From CAWCJL01 sp963795775 (GTDB lineage Bacteria; Acidobacteriota; Terriglobia; Terriglobales; Acidobacteriaceae): 64,000 nucleotides of DNA. The position numbers and the translations under genes were made by a program. The stretch's first letter is position 1, and every line of letters begins with the position of its first letter. The notes beneath the pieces were generated by a model, which ran no database searches, was not told the DNA's origin, and saw only the letters and a program-made list of their open reading frames with translations. The stretch lies in NCBI GenBank assembly GCA_963795775.1, contig CAWCJL010000008.1:62001-126000 (forward strand), in the 5' to 3' direction. Below are positions 44,574 to 53,461 of this stretch, in pieces.

Positions 44574-44990
44574 CTACACGAGTTCCATGCCGGCGAAGAA
44601 ATAGCCGATCTCAAAAGCAGCGGTGTCTTCGGCGTCGGAACCATGGATGGCATTCTCTTCGATGGAGCCGGCGAACTTCTTGCGGATGGTGCCCTCTTCC
44701 GCATTGGCCGGGTTGGTCGCGCCCATCAGTTTGCGCAGGTCCGCGATCGCGTTTTCCTTTTCCAGCACCAGCGCGATGATCGATCCCGAGGACATAAAGG
44801 TTGTCAGGGAATCGAAGAAGGGCCGTTGCGCATGCACATGGTAGAAGCCCTGCGCCTGGCTTTTGGAGAGGAAGAGTTTCTTGATGCCGATGATCTTGAA
44901 CCCGGCCTTCTCGATCTCGGCCAGAATGGCTCCGGCGTGGCCTTTGCGGATGGCATCCGGTTTGATGATGCTGAACGTGCGTTGTGACAT
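44574..44990 (-). CDS. ndk: nucleoside diphosphate kinase
   Basis: Ndk equalises NTP pools through a phospho-histidine. The 138-residue protein begins with the standard TFSIIKPDA and has the active site ENAIHGSDA with the catalytic His. The segment GATNPANAEEGTIRKKFA is also typical. It is the last gene of a sucC-(S23)-sucD-ndk group, 92 bases after sucD. Confidence 0.95.
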   Translation of the reverse strand: MSQRTFSIIKPDAIRKGHAGAILAEIEKAGFKIIGIKKLFLSKSQAQGFYHVHAQRPFFDSLTTFMSSGSIIALVLEKENAIADLRKLMGATNPANAEEGTIRKKFAGSIEENAIHGSDAEDTAAFEIGYFFAGMELV

Positions 44991-45082
44991 AACTTGGCTT
45001 TGCTCCTGACTGGATAACTCCGGCTCACACCACTCGCGCGGAGGTAAAAATGTAATCTAAACTGATACGAAATCCCGGGCGG

Positions 45083-45955
45083 CTACTTGCCGATCACCCG
45101 GGCAAGCGTTTCGCCGATCTCGGCCGGCGACTGCACCACGTGAATGCCCGCAGCAGTCAGCGCCTTCATCTTGTCAGCCGCGGTGCCCTGCCCGCCGGAG
45201 ATGATCGCGCCGGCGTGGCCCATGCGGCGTCCCGGCGGCGCTGTCTGCCCGGCAATAAAGCCCACCACCGGCTTCTTCACATGCTGCTTCACGTACTCGG
45301 CCGCCGTTTCTTCCGCAGTGCCGCCGATTTCGCCGATGAGGATGATGGACTCGGTTTCAGGATCTTCGTTGAGCAGCCGCAGCGCATCCACGTGCGTGGT
45401 GCCGATGATTGGGTCGCCACCGATGCCGATGGCCGTGGACTGCCCGATGCCGCGCTGTGTGAGCTGGTAGACGGCCTCGTAGGTCAGCGTGCCGGAGCGC
45501 GAGACGATGCCCACCGAACCTTCCTTGTGGATGCGGCCCGGCATGATGCCGATTTTGGCCTTGCCCGGCGAGATGACGCCCGGGCAGTTCGGCCCGACCA
45601 GGCGCGATTTCGAGTGCTTGAGCTTCGCCCACACGCGCACCATGTCATTCACCGGAATGCCTTCCGTGATGCAGACAATGAGCGGGATGCCCGCTTCGTC
45701 CGCTTCCAGAATGGCGTCGGCCGCAAACGGGGGCGGCACAAAGATCATGGTGGCGTTGGCGCCGGTTTCGCGCACTGCCTGGTCCACCGTATCGAAGACC
45801 GGCCAGCCCTCGTGCGTGGTGCCGCCCTTGCCCGGCGTGACTCCGCCCACGACCTTGGTGCCGTATTCCGCGCAGCCCTTCGCGTGAAAGGTGCCCTCTT
45901 TGCCCGTGATGCCCTGCACGATCAGGCGCGTGTTCTTATCGACTAAAACTGACAT
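45083..45955 (-). CDS. sucD: succinyl-CoA synthetase alpha subunit
   Basis: SucD holds the CoA site and the phospho-histidine of succinyl-CoA synthetase in the TCA cycle. The N-terminal Rossmann part shows TRLIVQGITGKEGTFHA, and the phospho-His region is IGIGGDPIIGTTHVDALRLL region together with GFIAGQTAPPGRRMGHAGAI, where the last His is the phosphorylated one. The 290-residue length is normal. It normally sits directly after sucC, but here an S23-type gene intervenes, six bases upstream of its ATG. Confidence 0.97.
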   Translation of the reverse strand: MSVLVDKNTRLIVQGITGKEGTFHAKGCAEYGTKVVGGVTPGKGGTTHEGWPVFDTVDQAVRETGANATMIFVPPPFAADAILEADEAGIPLIVCITEGIPVNDMVRVWAKLKHSKSRLVGPNCPGVISPGKAKIGIMPGRIHKEGSVGIVSRSGTLTYEAVYQLTQRGIGQSTAIGIGGDPIIGTTHVDALRLLNEDPETESIILIGEIGGTAEETAAEYVKQHVKKPVVGFIAGQTAPPGRRMGHAGAIISGGQGTAADKMKALTAAGIHVVQSPAEIGETLARVIGK

Positions 45956-45961
45956 CAGCTT

Positions 45962-46291
45962 CTAGCTCCTAGCTGCTAGCTTTTTCTTATTCATGGAGTT
46001 GATAAATGCACCGAGCATCTTCGAGACCTCATTGCTTAGACCTTCACAAACAAGAAGTGCCTCATTCGAGCCAAAACCTAGTCTTCGGGCAATTTCGAGC
46101 TGAGTCTGCACTTCATATCTGGAACCCTGTGCTACGCCTAAGAAGTTTCTGAACTCACCTTCAGTCAGCCTACCGCGTCCTTCAGCGATGTTACTAGCAA
46201 TGGACACTGAGGCGCGCCGCAACTGAGACGTAAGACCGTACTGTTCTGTAGCGGGAAACGCTTGTGTCAACTGATAAATCACAATCGACAA
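45962..46291 (-). CDS. S23-type four-helix-bundle protein between sucC and sucD
   Basis: The 109 residues match the four-helix-bundle family first known from 23S rRNA inserts: LTSQLRRASVSIASNIAEGR, EFRNFLGVAQGSRYEVQTQL and RLGFGSNEALLVCEGLSNEV. The only good start in frame is TTG at 46291. Thirteen more codons upstream keep the family's conserved N-terminal sequence (FQDLTVWRKAIDL) but end at a TAA at 46331-46333 with no start codon, so the N-terminus may be damaged. Short AGCTAG-rich repeats flank the gene on both sides, hinting that it was inserted into the operon. Confidence 0.7.
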   Translation of the reverse strand: MSIVIYQLTQAFPATEQYGLTSQLRRASVSIASNIAEGRGRLTEGEFRNFLGVAQGSRYEVQTQLEIARRLGFGSNEALLVCEGLSNEVSKMLGAFINSMNKKKLAARS

Positions 46292-46361
46292 ATCGATCGC
46301 CTTACGCCAAACTGTGAGGTCCTGAAATCTTTATGCCATCGGTTGAGCTGGAAGCTAGCGG

Positions 46362-47537
46362 CTATCTGCTAGAGGCTGCCTGCACCACCTTCTGCGCTGC
46401 ATCCTGCATCGTTTCTCCGACCAGGAAATTGAGTCCGGACTGCTTCAGGATCTCGCGGCCCTGCTCGACATTGGTGCCTTCCAGCCGCAGCACGATCGGC
46501 ACCTGGATATTCAGGTTCTTCGCCGCCGCAACCACGCCCTGCGCCAGCGTATCCACGCGCAGGATGCCGCCGAAAATATTGATGAAGACGGCCTTCACGT
46601 TCTTGTCCGACAGCAAAATCTCAAATGCATTCTCAATCTGCTGCTGGTTGGCGCCGCCACCCACATCGAGGAAGTTCGCAGGCGAGCCGCCGGCGTATTG
46701 GATGATGTCCATGGTCGCCATCGCCAAGCCCGCGCCATTCACCATGCAGGCGATGTTGCCGTCGAGCTTAATGTAATTAAGCGCGTACTTCGACGCCTCG
46801 ACTTCGAGCGGATCTTCCTCCGCCGTATCGCGCAGCTCCTTCAACTCCTTGTGGCGGAACATCGCGTTGTCGTCGAAGTTGATCTTGCAATCGAGCGCCA
46901 GCAGCCGTCCGTCCGTGGTGGTGATGAAGGGATTGATCTCCAGCAGCGATGCATCCGTCTCCACGTAAACCCGGTAGAGCCCGGTCATAAACTTCACCGC
47001 TTCCGCGATCTGCGTCGGCTTCAACCCCAGCGCAAATGCCAGCTTTCGCGCCTGATAGGGCTGAAAACCCACCGCGGGATCGATGTACTCCTTGTAAATG
47101 GCGTCCGGGTCCTTGGCCGCCACTTCCTCGATCTCCATGCCGCCGGCCTGCGACGCCATGAACACCAGCTTGGCGGCGGCGCGGTCCAGCACGATGCCGA
47201 GATACAGCTCCCGTTCAATGGGTGCCGTCTCCTCCACCAGGAGCCGCTGCACCTTCTGCCCCTGCGGCCCGGTCTGGTGCGTCACCAACTGCATGCCCAG
47301 GATCTTTTTGGCGTAGCCTTCGGCCTCTTCGAGCGACTTGGCGACTTTTACGCCGCCGCCCTTGCCGCGGCCACCGGCGTGGATCTGCGCCTTGACCACG
47401 ACGCCCTTGGCGCCCGCGCTGAACAGCCGCTTGGCGACTTCCATCGCCTCTTCCACCGTGTTCGCCACTTCGCCGCGCGGCACGGCCACGCCATACTTCG
47501 ACAGGATGTCTTTTGCTTGATATTCGTGAATTTTCAT
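46362..47537 (-). CDS. sucC: succinyl-CoA synthetase beta subunit
   Basis: The ATP-grasp subunit of succinyl-CoA synthetase. The start at 47537 (MKIHEYQAKDILSKYGV) is the family's invariant N-terminus; the frame continues seven codons upstream. The nucleotide loop is KAQIHAGGRGKGGGV, the metal/ADP region is SLLEINPFITT, and NIFGGILRVDTLAQG sits at the interface with SucD. The 391-residue length is normal. A 53 bp-class intergenic gap separates its other side from the divergent trpD gene, about 90 bases in all. Confidence 0.97.
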   Translation of the reverse strand: MKIHEYQAKDILSKYGVAVPRGEVANTVEEAMEVAKRLFSAGAKGVVVKAQIHAGGRGKGGGVKVAKSLEEAEGYAKKILGMQLVTHQTGPQGQKVQRLLVEETAPIERELYLGIVLDRAAAKLVFMASQAGGMEIEEVAAKDPDAIYKEYIDPAVGFQPYQARKLAFALGLKPTQIAEAVKFMTGLYRVYVETDASLLEINPFITTTDGRLLALDCKINFDDNAMFRHKELKELRDTAEEDPLEVEASKYALNYIKLDGNIACMVNGAGLAMATMDIIQYAGGSPANFLDVGGGANQQQIENAFEILLSDKNVKAVFINIFGGILRVDTLAQGVVAAAKNLNIQVPIVLRLEGTNVEQGREILKQSGLNFLVGETMQDAAQKVVQAASSR

Positions 47538-47626
47538 GGTGTAGGAACGACTTTCCATAGTAACAGGGCGGAGCCACCCAGACCCGTGAATACCCGCCCC
47601 GCAGCGACTTCCATTAGCATAGGCGG

Positions 47627-48712
47627 ATGGTTGCCGGTCGCGAACTCATTGCCGAGGTGGTGGAGCACGGCCTCACACTCAGTGAGACGCAGGCCCACGC
47701 GGTGGTGTCGGATATCCTCGCGAGCGACCAGGTTCCGGATCGCGAGATTGCGGCCCTGCTGACTGCACTCGCCCGCCGCGGCGAGACAGCCGCCGAGCTT
47801 GCCGGCTTTGTGCACGCCATGCGTGAGCGCATGACCCCGCTGCCCATCACCGAGGAGGAACGCGCAGCACTGGTGGACACCTGCGGCACCGGCGGCGATG
47901 GCTGCGGCACCTTCAACATCTCCACCGCGGCTGCACTGGTTGCGGCTGCCGCGGGCGCCAGGGTGGCGAAGCACGGGAATCGCGCCATGACCTCCATGTG
48001 CGGTTCTGCAGACGTGCTCGAAGCGCTCGGCGTTCCGGTGAATCTTGCGCCAGAAGAAGCCGTGCGCTGCCTGCGCGAGACCGGGTTCGTTTTCCTTTAC
48101 GCACAGTTGGCGCACCCCGCCATGCGACGGGTGCAGCCGGTGCGCCGCACGCTTCCCTTTCGCACCATCTTCAACCTTGCCGGTCCGCTCTCGAATCCGG
48201 CCGGCGCACCGGCGCAGGTGCTGGGCGTCTTCGCCGCAGACCGCATCGCGCTGGTGGCTGAGACCATGGCGGCCCTGGGCACGCGCCACAGCTTCGTGGT
48301 GCATGGCAGCGACGGCGTGGACGAGCTCACCATCACCGGCCCGTCGGACCTGGCCGAGATACGCAGCACTCGTGTCGAGCGCGCTCCCCTTTCCCCGGAG
48401 GATGTGGGCCTGGCGCGCGCACCGCGAAATGTGTTGCGCGGCGGCGATACGGCAGGCGAGAATGCCGCGATTCTGCACAGCATCTTCGCAGGCGAGCTCG
48501 GACCGCGGCGCGACGTCGTTCTATTGAACGCATCCGCTGCACTGGTGGCCGCGGGCGTCGCCACGGACCTGCTTACCGGCATCGCATACGCGGGGGAAGC
48601 CATCGACAGCGGCCGCGCCCGGCAGTTGGTGCGCAAGCTGCAGGCGTTCACGGAGCGCGAGGGGAACAAGGCAGGTTCGCCGATGTCTGTTGCCATTAAG
48701 GAGAACGTATGA
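47627..48712 (+). CDS. trpD: anthranilate phosphoribosyltransferase
   Basis: TrpD joins anthranilate to PRPP in tryptophan synthesis. The PRPP loop is VDTCGTGGDGCGTFNIST, followed by AKHGNRAMTSMCGSADVLEALG for anthranilate binding and FNLAGPLSNPAGAPAQVLG. The 361-residue length is normal. No other trp biosynthetic gene is beside it; its stop overlaps the SIMPL gene (ATGA). Further on the same strand lies trpS, though three genes away. Confidence 0.96.
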   Translation: MVAGRELIAEVVEHGLTLSETQAHAVVSDILASDQVPDREIAALLTALARRGETAAELAGFVHAMRERMTPLPITEEERAALVDTCGTGGDGCGTFNISTAAALVAAAAGARVAKHGNRAMTSMCGSADVLEALGVPVNLAPEEAVRCLRETGFVFLYAQLAHPAMRRVQPVRRTLPFRTIFNLAGPLSNPAGAPAQVLGVFAADRIALVAETMAALGTRHSFVVHGSDGVDELTITGPSDLAEIRSTRVERAPLSPEDVGLARAPRNVLRGGDTAGENAAILHSIFAGELGPRRDVVLLNASAALVAAGVATDLLTGIAYAGEAIDSGRARQLVRKLQAFTEREGNKAGSPMSVAIKENV

Positions 48713-49446
48713 GAAACTTCCGCTCCATCGCCGTGGCGTGCGCGCTTTGTGTTTCCGCCGTATTTGGCTTCGCCCAGCAGATCCAGGTCAACAAGGACAA
48801 CCGCACCATCGCCATTACCACCAACGACACCGCGAAGGCAAACGCGGATACTGCGATGGTGCATATCGGCTTTACTGACTATGCAACCGATGCGCAAGGC
48901 GCCTACGCTGCCGGATCCCGCACCTCGGCCGCAATCGTGCGCGCGCTCACAGACGGCGGCGTGGCCAAAGAGAGCATCCAGAGCGAGGCGCAGAGTGTGG
49001 GCGAAGTCGAACCCTTCCAAACGCAGAACCTCACGCCGGAGCAGCGCGAAAAGCGTAGATATCGGGTCACACAAAGCTGGACGGTACGCACCCCGGCAGC
49101 GGATGCAGCACGAGTGCTCAACCTCGCGGTGAACGCAGGAGCCAACAACAGCGGTCAGATTGAGTGGAATGTTGCCGACGAGAATGCACTGCAGGCGCAG
49201 GCGGCTGGACAAGCACTGCAGCAGGCTCGCCAGATCGCCGAGCAGATGGCAAAGGGACTTGGAGCGCAGCTTGGCACACTGATCTACGCCAGCAACGAGG
49301 CGCCCGCATCGGACGGTGGCCCGCATCCCCTGCGTATGATGAAATCAGAATCGGCCCCAACGGCGGCATCGACCGCACCCCTCTCCATCAGCCCGCAGCA
49401 GGTCACCCGTTCCGCCACCGTCTACGCCGTCTTCGCCCTCCAATAA
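48709..49446 (+). CDS. exported SIMPL-domain (DUF541) protein
   Basis: A signal peptide (ending SAVFGFAQQ) and a SIMPL domain: IAITTNDTAKANADTAMVHI, the GGVAKESIQSEAQSVGEVEP turn, and QARQIAEQMAKGLGAQLGTL near the C-terminus. SIMPL proteins are periplasmic oligomers, one of which (BP26) forms channel-like rings; function is mostly unknown. It overlaps trpD by four bases, which suggests coupled translation, but no functional link to tryptophan synthesis is obvious. Confidence 0.88.
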   Translation: MRNFRSIAVACALCVSAVFGFAQQIQVNKDNRTIAITTNDTAKANADTAMVHIGFTDYATDAQGAYAAGSRTSAAIVRALTDGGVAKESIQSEAQSVGEVEPFQTQNLTPEQREKRRYRVTQSWTVRTPAADAARVLNLAVNAGANNSGQIEWNVADENALQAQAAGQALQQARQIAEQMAKGLGAQLGTLIYASNEAPASDGGPHPLRMMKSESAPTAASTAPLSISPQQVTRSATVYAVFALQ

Positions 49447-49544
49447 AGCCTGCGACCTCCCCGCTCGCCGGGCATCGAACCACTCACGTATCCTGAGTGG
49501 TGGCTTCCCCCAGCCGCCAGCACCCGAGAGGAAGCCGTACCGCG

Positions 49545-50396
49545 ATGCCCGAGTACAAGTACCGCAACCTGAAGCCCACGCCGGAGGCCGAGGAGGTCTA
49601 TCGCCGCTGGCTGCGCTACCTGGATGACGAGTTCAGCCGCCACGCCGACCCGAAAATTCGCGGCGAGCTGGTGCGTGACACGCTGCACCAACTTCTGTTT
49701 GCGCGCCCTCACGGCGGCAGACTGAATTTCCAGCTTTCAAGCGAGCTGCCCTTCAACTGCGTGGAGCTGTCGCTCGATCCTGCAAACATCACGCTGGAGC
49801 CGGAATACTACGGCGATATCGACGAGCAGAAGTACGCCGAGCGCAAGCCGCTCATCTGGCTATGGCAGATGTTCGACCGTTCGCCGCTGGCGCTGAATCA
49901 CTGGCTCGGCTTTCGTTTTCGCTGCATGCTGGGGCGGCACATCTTCAAGCACCTGGGACGAAACGTGAAGATCTTCCACGGTGTCGAATTTTCCTTCGGC
50001 TACAACCTCACTATCGAAGACAACTGCACCATTCACAAGTACGTAATGCTGGACGACCGCGGCGAGATCGTCATTCGCGAAGGGACCTCCATCAGCGATT
50101 ACGCCTCCGTCTACTCGCACGCTCACCACGCCATAAATGCGCAGGACATCGACAACCGGCGGGTCGAGGTAGGGCCGCGCGCCCGCATCACCTATCACGC
50201 TTCCGTGATGGCCGGCGTCAATGTTGGCGAGAATGCGATTCTCGGCGCGATGGCCGTGGCCACGCGGGATATTGGGCAAGGCTCGATCGCCGGCGGCGTT
50301 CCCGCGAAAGAGATCAAGAAGAAGAGCGAGATCAAGGAAGAGGGCTGGGGAGCGGGCGACGGCGACCGGGCAACAACGCCCCGGGAGAATGGCTAG
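49545..50396 (+). CDS. left-handed beta-helix acyltransferase (O-acetyltransferase-like)
   Basis: The ATG at 49545 follows GAGAGGAAG; the frame opens 16 codons earlier. The first 120 residues are a helical, aromatic-rich domain. The rest is a hexapeptide-repeat beta-helix: GYNLTIEDNCTIHKYVMLDD, IVIREGTSISDYASVYSH, with the catalytic-type His of YSHAHHAINA, and VNVGENAILGAMAVATRDIG ending GGVPAKEIKKK. It likely acetylates a sugar or similar acceptor. Acceptor unknown. Confidence 0.85.
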   Translation: MPEYKYRNLKPTPEAEEVYRRWLRYLDDEFSRHADPKIRGELVRDTLHQLLFARPHGGRLNFQLSSELPFNCVELSLDPANITLEPEYYGDIDEQKYAERKPLIWLWQMFDRSPLALNHWLGFRFRCMLGRHIFKHLGRNVKIFHGVEFSFGYNLTIEDNCTIHKYVMLDDRGEIVIREGTSISDYASVYSHAHHAINAQDIDNRRVEVGPRARITYHASVMAGVNVGENAILGAMAVATRDIGQGSIAGGVPAKEIKKKSEIKEEGWGAGDGDRATTPRENG

Positions 50397-50540
50397 CTGT
50401 ATCAGATGTCTCTAACAGAGACTGTCCTGTTGCGATGACGGAAGCGAGTAGCGTGACCGTGATATCAACCTGTAGCGTGCGTCTGTGCTTCACGGAGCCC
50501 GGCCGTCCGCGTGCTACCCTTAGCCGTAGCTCCCGCATCT

Positions 50541-51242
50541 ATGGATCTCTCCGTCGCGTCAAAAGTTTTCGAATTCATTGTGCTGCTCTTTGCTCTCTCG
50601 TTCCATGAAGCAGCGCATGCCTGGACGGCGTCGCGTCTGGGCGATCCCACGGCACGCATGCTTGGGCGCATGACGCTCAATCCCGTCAAGCACATTGACC
50701 TGCTGGGGACAATCATTCTGCCGCTCATGTTTCTTTTCACGCCCGGCTTCGGCGGGCTGCTCTTCGGCTGGGCCAAGCCCACACCCGTGACCACGCGGAA
50801 CTTCAAGAACTTCAAGCGCGATGACACCCTGACCACCCTGGCCGGCCCGGTCAGCAATGTGCTGCTGGCCATCGCTTCCCTCGTCGTGCTTATTCTGATC
50901 GAGAAGTTCACGCCCACCGGCCGGGACTGCGTGCGTGCGCTTGCCGGCTTCGGCATGGACCCGCAGCTTGTGCAGGCCAGCCCGGTAGTGCTGCCGCTCG
51001 CCATGATCTTCTACTACGGCATTCTGCTGAACATCTTTCTCGCGGTCTTCAATCTGCTGCCCTTGCCGCCACTGGACGGCAGCCACATCATCCGCCACGT
51101 GCTGCCCTACAAAGCTGCAGCGATGTACGACCGCCTGGGTATCTTCAGCCTGCTGCTTATCTTCTTTCTCGGCGGCCGGGTCGCTGCCGTCTTCGTCTAT
51201 CCCGCGCTGAACTTCTTCAACGCCCTCCTGCTTTCCTTCTAG
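50541..51242 (+). CDS. site-2 protease family (M50) membrane metalloprotease
   Basis: A compact 233-residue M50 protein with four to six membrane helices. The zinc motif HExxH is in LSFHEAAHAW, and the third ligand is in LPLPPLDGSHI. PDZ domains are absent, as in the YwhC-like group. It cleaves substrates within the membrane plane; the target is unknown. An alternative start is GTG/ATG-like at 50511, ten codons up. It is followed by trpS and scpA on the same strand, a common neighbourhood for this protease type. Confidence 0.88.
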   Translation: MDLSVASKVFEFIVLLFALSFHEAAHAWTASRLGDPTARMLGRMTLNPVKHIDLLGTIILPLMFLFTPGFGGLLFGWAKPTPVTTRNFKNFKRDDTLTTLAGPVSNVLLAIASLVVLILIEKFTPTGRDCVRALAGFGMDPQLVQASPVVLPLAMIFYYGILLNIFLAVFNLLPLPPLDGSHIIRHVLPYKAAAMYDRLGIFSLLLIFFLGGRVAAVFVYPALNFFNALLLSF

Positions 51243-51293
51243 GCGCGCAATCCGGGCCCGGCCGCGGGCCACCGTACAATAGCACCAGACCCC

Positions 51294-52385
51294 ATGCACG
51301 ACCCGCGGATTACAACTGACCAGGAAGTCCACGCACCCGCCACGCCCAAACGCGTGCTCAGCGGCATGCGCCCTACCGGCAAGCTCCACCTCGGCAATTA
51401 CATGGGGGCCCTGCACAACTGGGTGCGTCTGCAAAACGAGCTGGATGAAAACGGCCGGCCCAAGTACGACTGCTATTTCTTCATCGCCGATTACCACGCG
51501 CTCACGACGGACTACGCCGACCCGAGCATGGTGGCGCAGAACACGCTCGACGTCGCGCTCGACTGGCTGGCCGCGGGGCTCGACCCTGAGCGCTCCGTCA
51601 TCTTTGTGCAGAGCCAGGTACCGCAGCATGCGGAGTTGCACCTGCTGCTTTCCATGATCACGCCGCTCGGCTGGCTGGAGCGCGTACCCACGTACAAGGA
51701 TCAGCAGGAGAACCTGAGCGAGAAGGACCTGAGCACCTACGGCTTCCTCGGGTACCCGCTGCTGCAGTCCGCCGATATCCTCATCTACCAGGCCGACTTC
51801 GTTCCCGTAGGGCAGGACCAGGTGGCGCACGTGGAGCTGACGCGCGAGGTGGCGCGACGCTTCAACCACATGTACGAATCCACGCCGGCCATCCTTCCCG
51901 AACCGCAGGTCCTGCTCACACCCTCGCCCAAGCTCCCCGGTACAGACGGCCGCAAGATGTCCAAGAGCTACGGCAACACCATCCTGCTCACCGATCCCGA
52001 GCCGGTGATTCGGCAGAAGCTGAAGCCCATGGTGACGGACCCCGCGCGCGTACGGCGCACCGATCCCGGCGACCCGGACAAGTGCCCTGTAGGCGATCTC
52101 CACAAGGTCTTCTCCTCGCACGAGACGCTGGCCGAGGTGTACGCCGGCTGTCGCACTGCTGGCATCGGCTGCATCCAGTGCAAAGGTTGGGCGGCGGACT
52201 CGATCATTGCCGCGCTGGCGCCCATGCAGGAGCGGCGCGAGAGGTTTGCCGGTGATCCGGGGCTCTTGAACGGCATTCTGCGTGATGGCGCCTGCCGCGC
52301 CCGCGCCCGTGCAGCGCAAACCATGGAACAGGTCCGCGCAGCCATGCACCTGCTGCCGGAGATCCCGGGAGATACCTGCAAGTGA
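51294..52385 (+). CDS. trpS: tryptophanyl-tRNA synthetase
   Basis: A class I aminoacyl-tRNA synthetase that charges tRNA-Trp. The first signature is SGMRPTGKLHLGNYMGAL (PxxxxHxGN) and the second is the KMSKS loop in GRKMSKSYGNTI. VGQDQVAHVELTRE lies between them, as usual. A CRTAGIGCIQCKG segment with three cysteines near the C-terminus is typical of a subset with a zinc-like site. The stop overlaps the scpA start by GTGA. Confidence 0.97.
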   Translation: MHDPRITTDQEVHAPATPKRVLSGMRPTGKLHLGNYMGALHNWVRLQNELDENGRPKYDCYFFIADYHALTTDYADPSMVAQNTLDVALDWLAAGLDPERSVIFVQSQVPQHAELHLLLSMITPLGWLERVPTYKDQQENLSEKDLSTYGFLGYPLLQSADILIYQADFVPVGQDQVAHVELTREVARRFNHMYESTPAILPEPQVLLTPSPKLPGTDGRKMSKSYGNTILLTDPEPVIRQKLKPMVTDPARVRRTDPGDPDKCPVGDLHKVFSSHETLAEVYAGCRTAGIGCIQCKGWAADSIIAALAPMQERRERFAGDPGLLNGILRDGACRARARAAQTMEQVRAAMHLLPEIPGDTCK

Positions 52386-53348
52386 GCGAGAACGCGCAGC
52401 CTGCACATAACGCAGCGGAAGGGGCGGCGGATTCGGCTTCCGCTGCAGCGACAACTCCGGAGACCGCCGAGTCAGCAGCCGTTCCGGCATCGAGTCCGTC
52501 CGTAACAGCCCCGCACACCCCGCCAAAGCCCGCCCGCAAAAAAGAAGAGACCGAGACGGCCTCCCCCTTTTCCGTGATGGTGGGCCGTGTGTACGACGGG
52601 CCCCTCGACCTGCTGCTCGACCTGATCCGTAAGCAGGACATCGACATCTACGACATCCCCATCGCTCGCATCACCGCCCAATTTCTGAGCTATGTCGAGC
52701 GCCTGAAGCAGACCGATGTCGATGCGGCCGGCGACTTTATCTACACGGCATCGCTGCTCATCCATATCAAAAGCCGCATGCTGCTTCCCCGCAGTCCGGC
52801 AGAGAGCACTGACACCGGCGAGGCGGAAGATCCCCGCCGCGAGCTGGTAGAGCGGCTGCTCGAACACGAGCGCTTCAAGAACGCGGCACAGATGCTGTTA
52901 CAGAAGCAGCAGATCGAGGACGCCACCTGGACCAACCCCGCTCATTCGGGACTTCCGCGAAGAGACTGGGGCGGAGCGCGAGATCGCTGCCGATACAGTG
53001 GACCTGGTGCGCGCCTTTCGCGAGATCCTGGACCGCGTGCGCCAGCGCCCGGTCTTGGATTTCGACGAAGAGGCGGTCACGGTCGGGCAGATGATCGACT
53101 TCATCCGCCGCCGCCTGACCATGGAGGACCGGCCCATCGCGCTGCGGCAACTGCTGCGCCCGGGCCAGCGCAGTACGCGCTCGGAACGCACCGTGATCTG
53201 CACCTTTCTCGCACTGCTGGAGCTCGTGCGGCTCCAGGCCATCCTGCTGCGCCAGGACCGCGCACTCGGCGAGATATTCATCAAGAAGCAGGACGCATTC
53301 GAGCAGGTGATGAGCGACACCATGGCCGCGCGCGACGACTGGCGCTAG
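52382..53348 (+). pseudogene. scpA: segregation and condensation protein ScpA, frameshifted
   Basis: ScpA is the kleisin bridging SMC heads in chromosome condensation. From GTG at 52382 the protein has an Ala/Pro-rich N-tail of 65 residues and then the kleisin N-domain YDGPLDLLLDLIRKQDIDIY. The frame breaks by one extra base at about 52936-52946 (after DATWTNPA) and resumes with IRDFREETGAEREIA and a C-terminal winged helix VICTFLALLELVRLQAILLR. Both halves are well conserved, which argues for a sequence error. The usual partner scpB is not found here. Confidence 0.85.
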
Positions 53349-53364
53349 CGGCTTCCTCCGCACC

Positions 53365-53436
53365 TGTCATCCCGAGCAGGCCCCTATCATCCCGAGCATA
53401 GGCGTGTCATCCCGAGCGAAGCCGGGGGATCTGCTT
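53365..53436 (+). repeat. three copies of the TGTCATCCCGAGC dispersed repeat
   Basis: Cores start at 53365, 53385 (one mismatch, TATCATCCCGAGC) and 53405; the last is the fullest, running on through GAAGCCGGGGGATCTGC. They fill the gap between scpA and the convergent OPT gene. The best copy differs from the one at 38564 by one or two bases. Confidence 0.75.
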
Positions 53437-53461
53437 TCCGGCGCCATGCCGACGATCGCGC

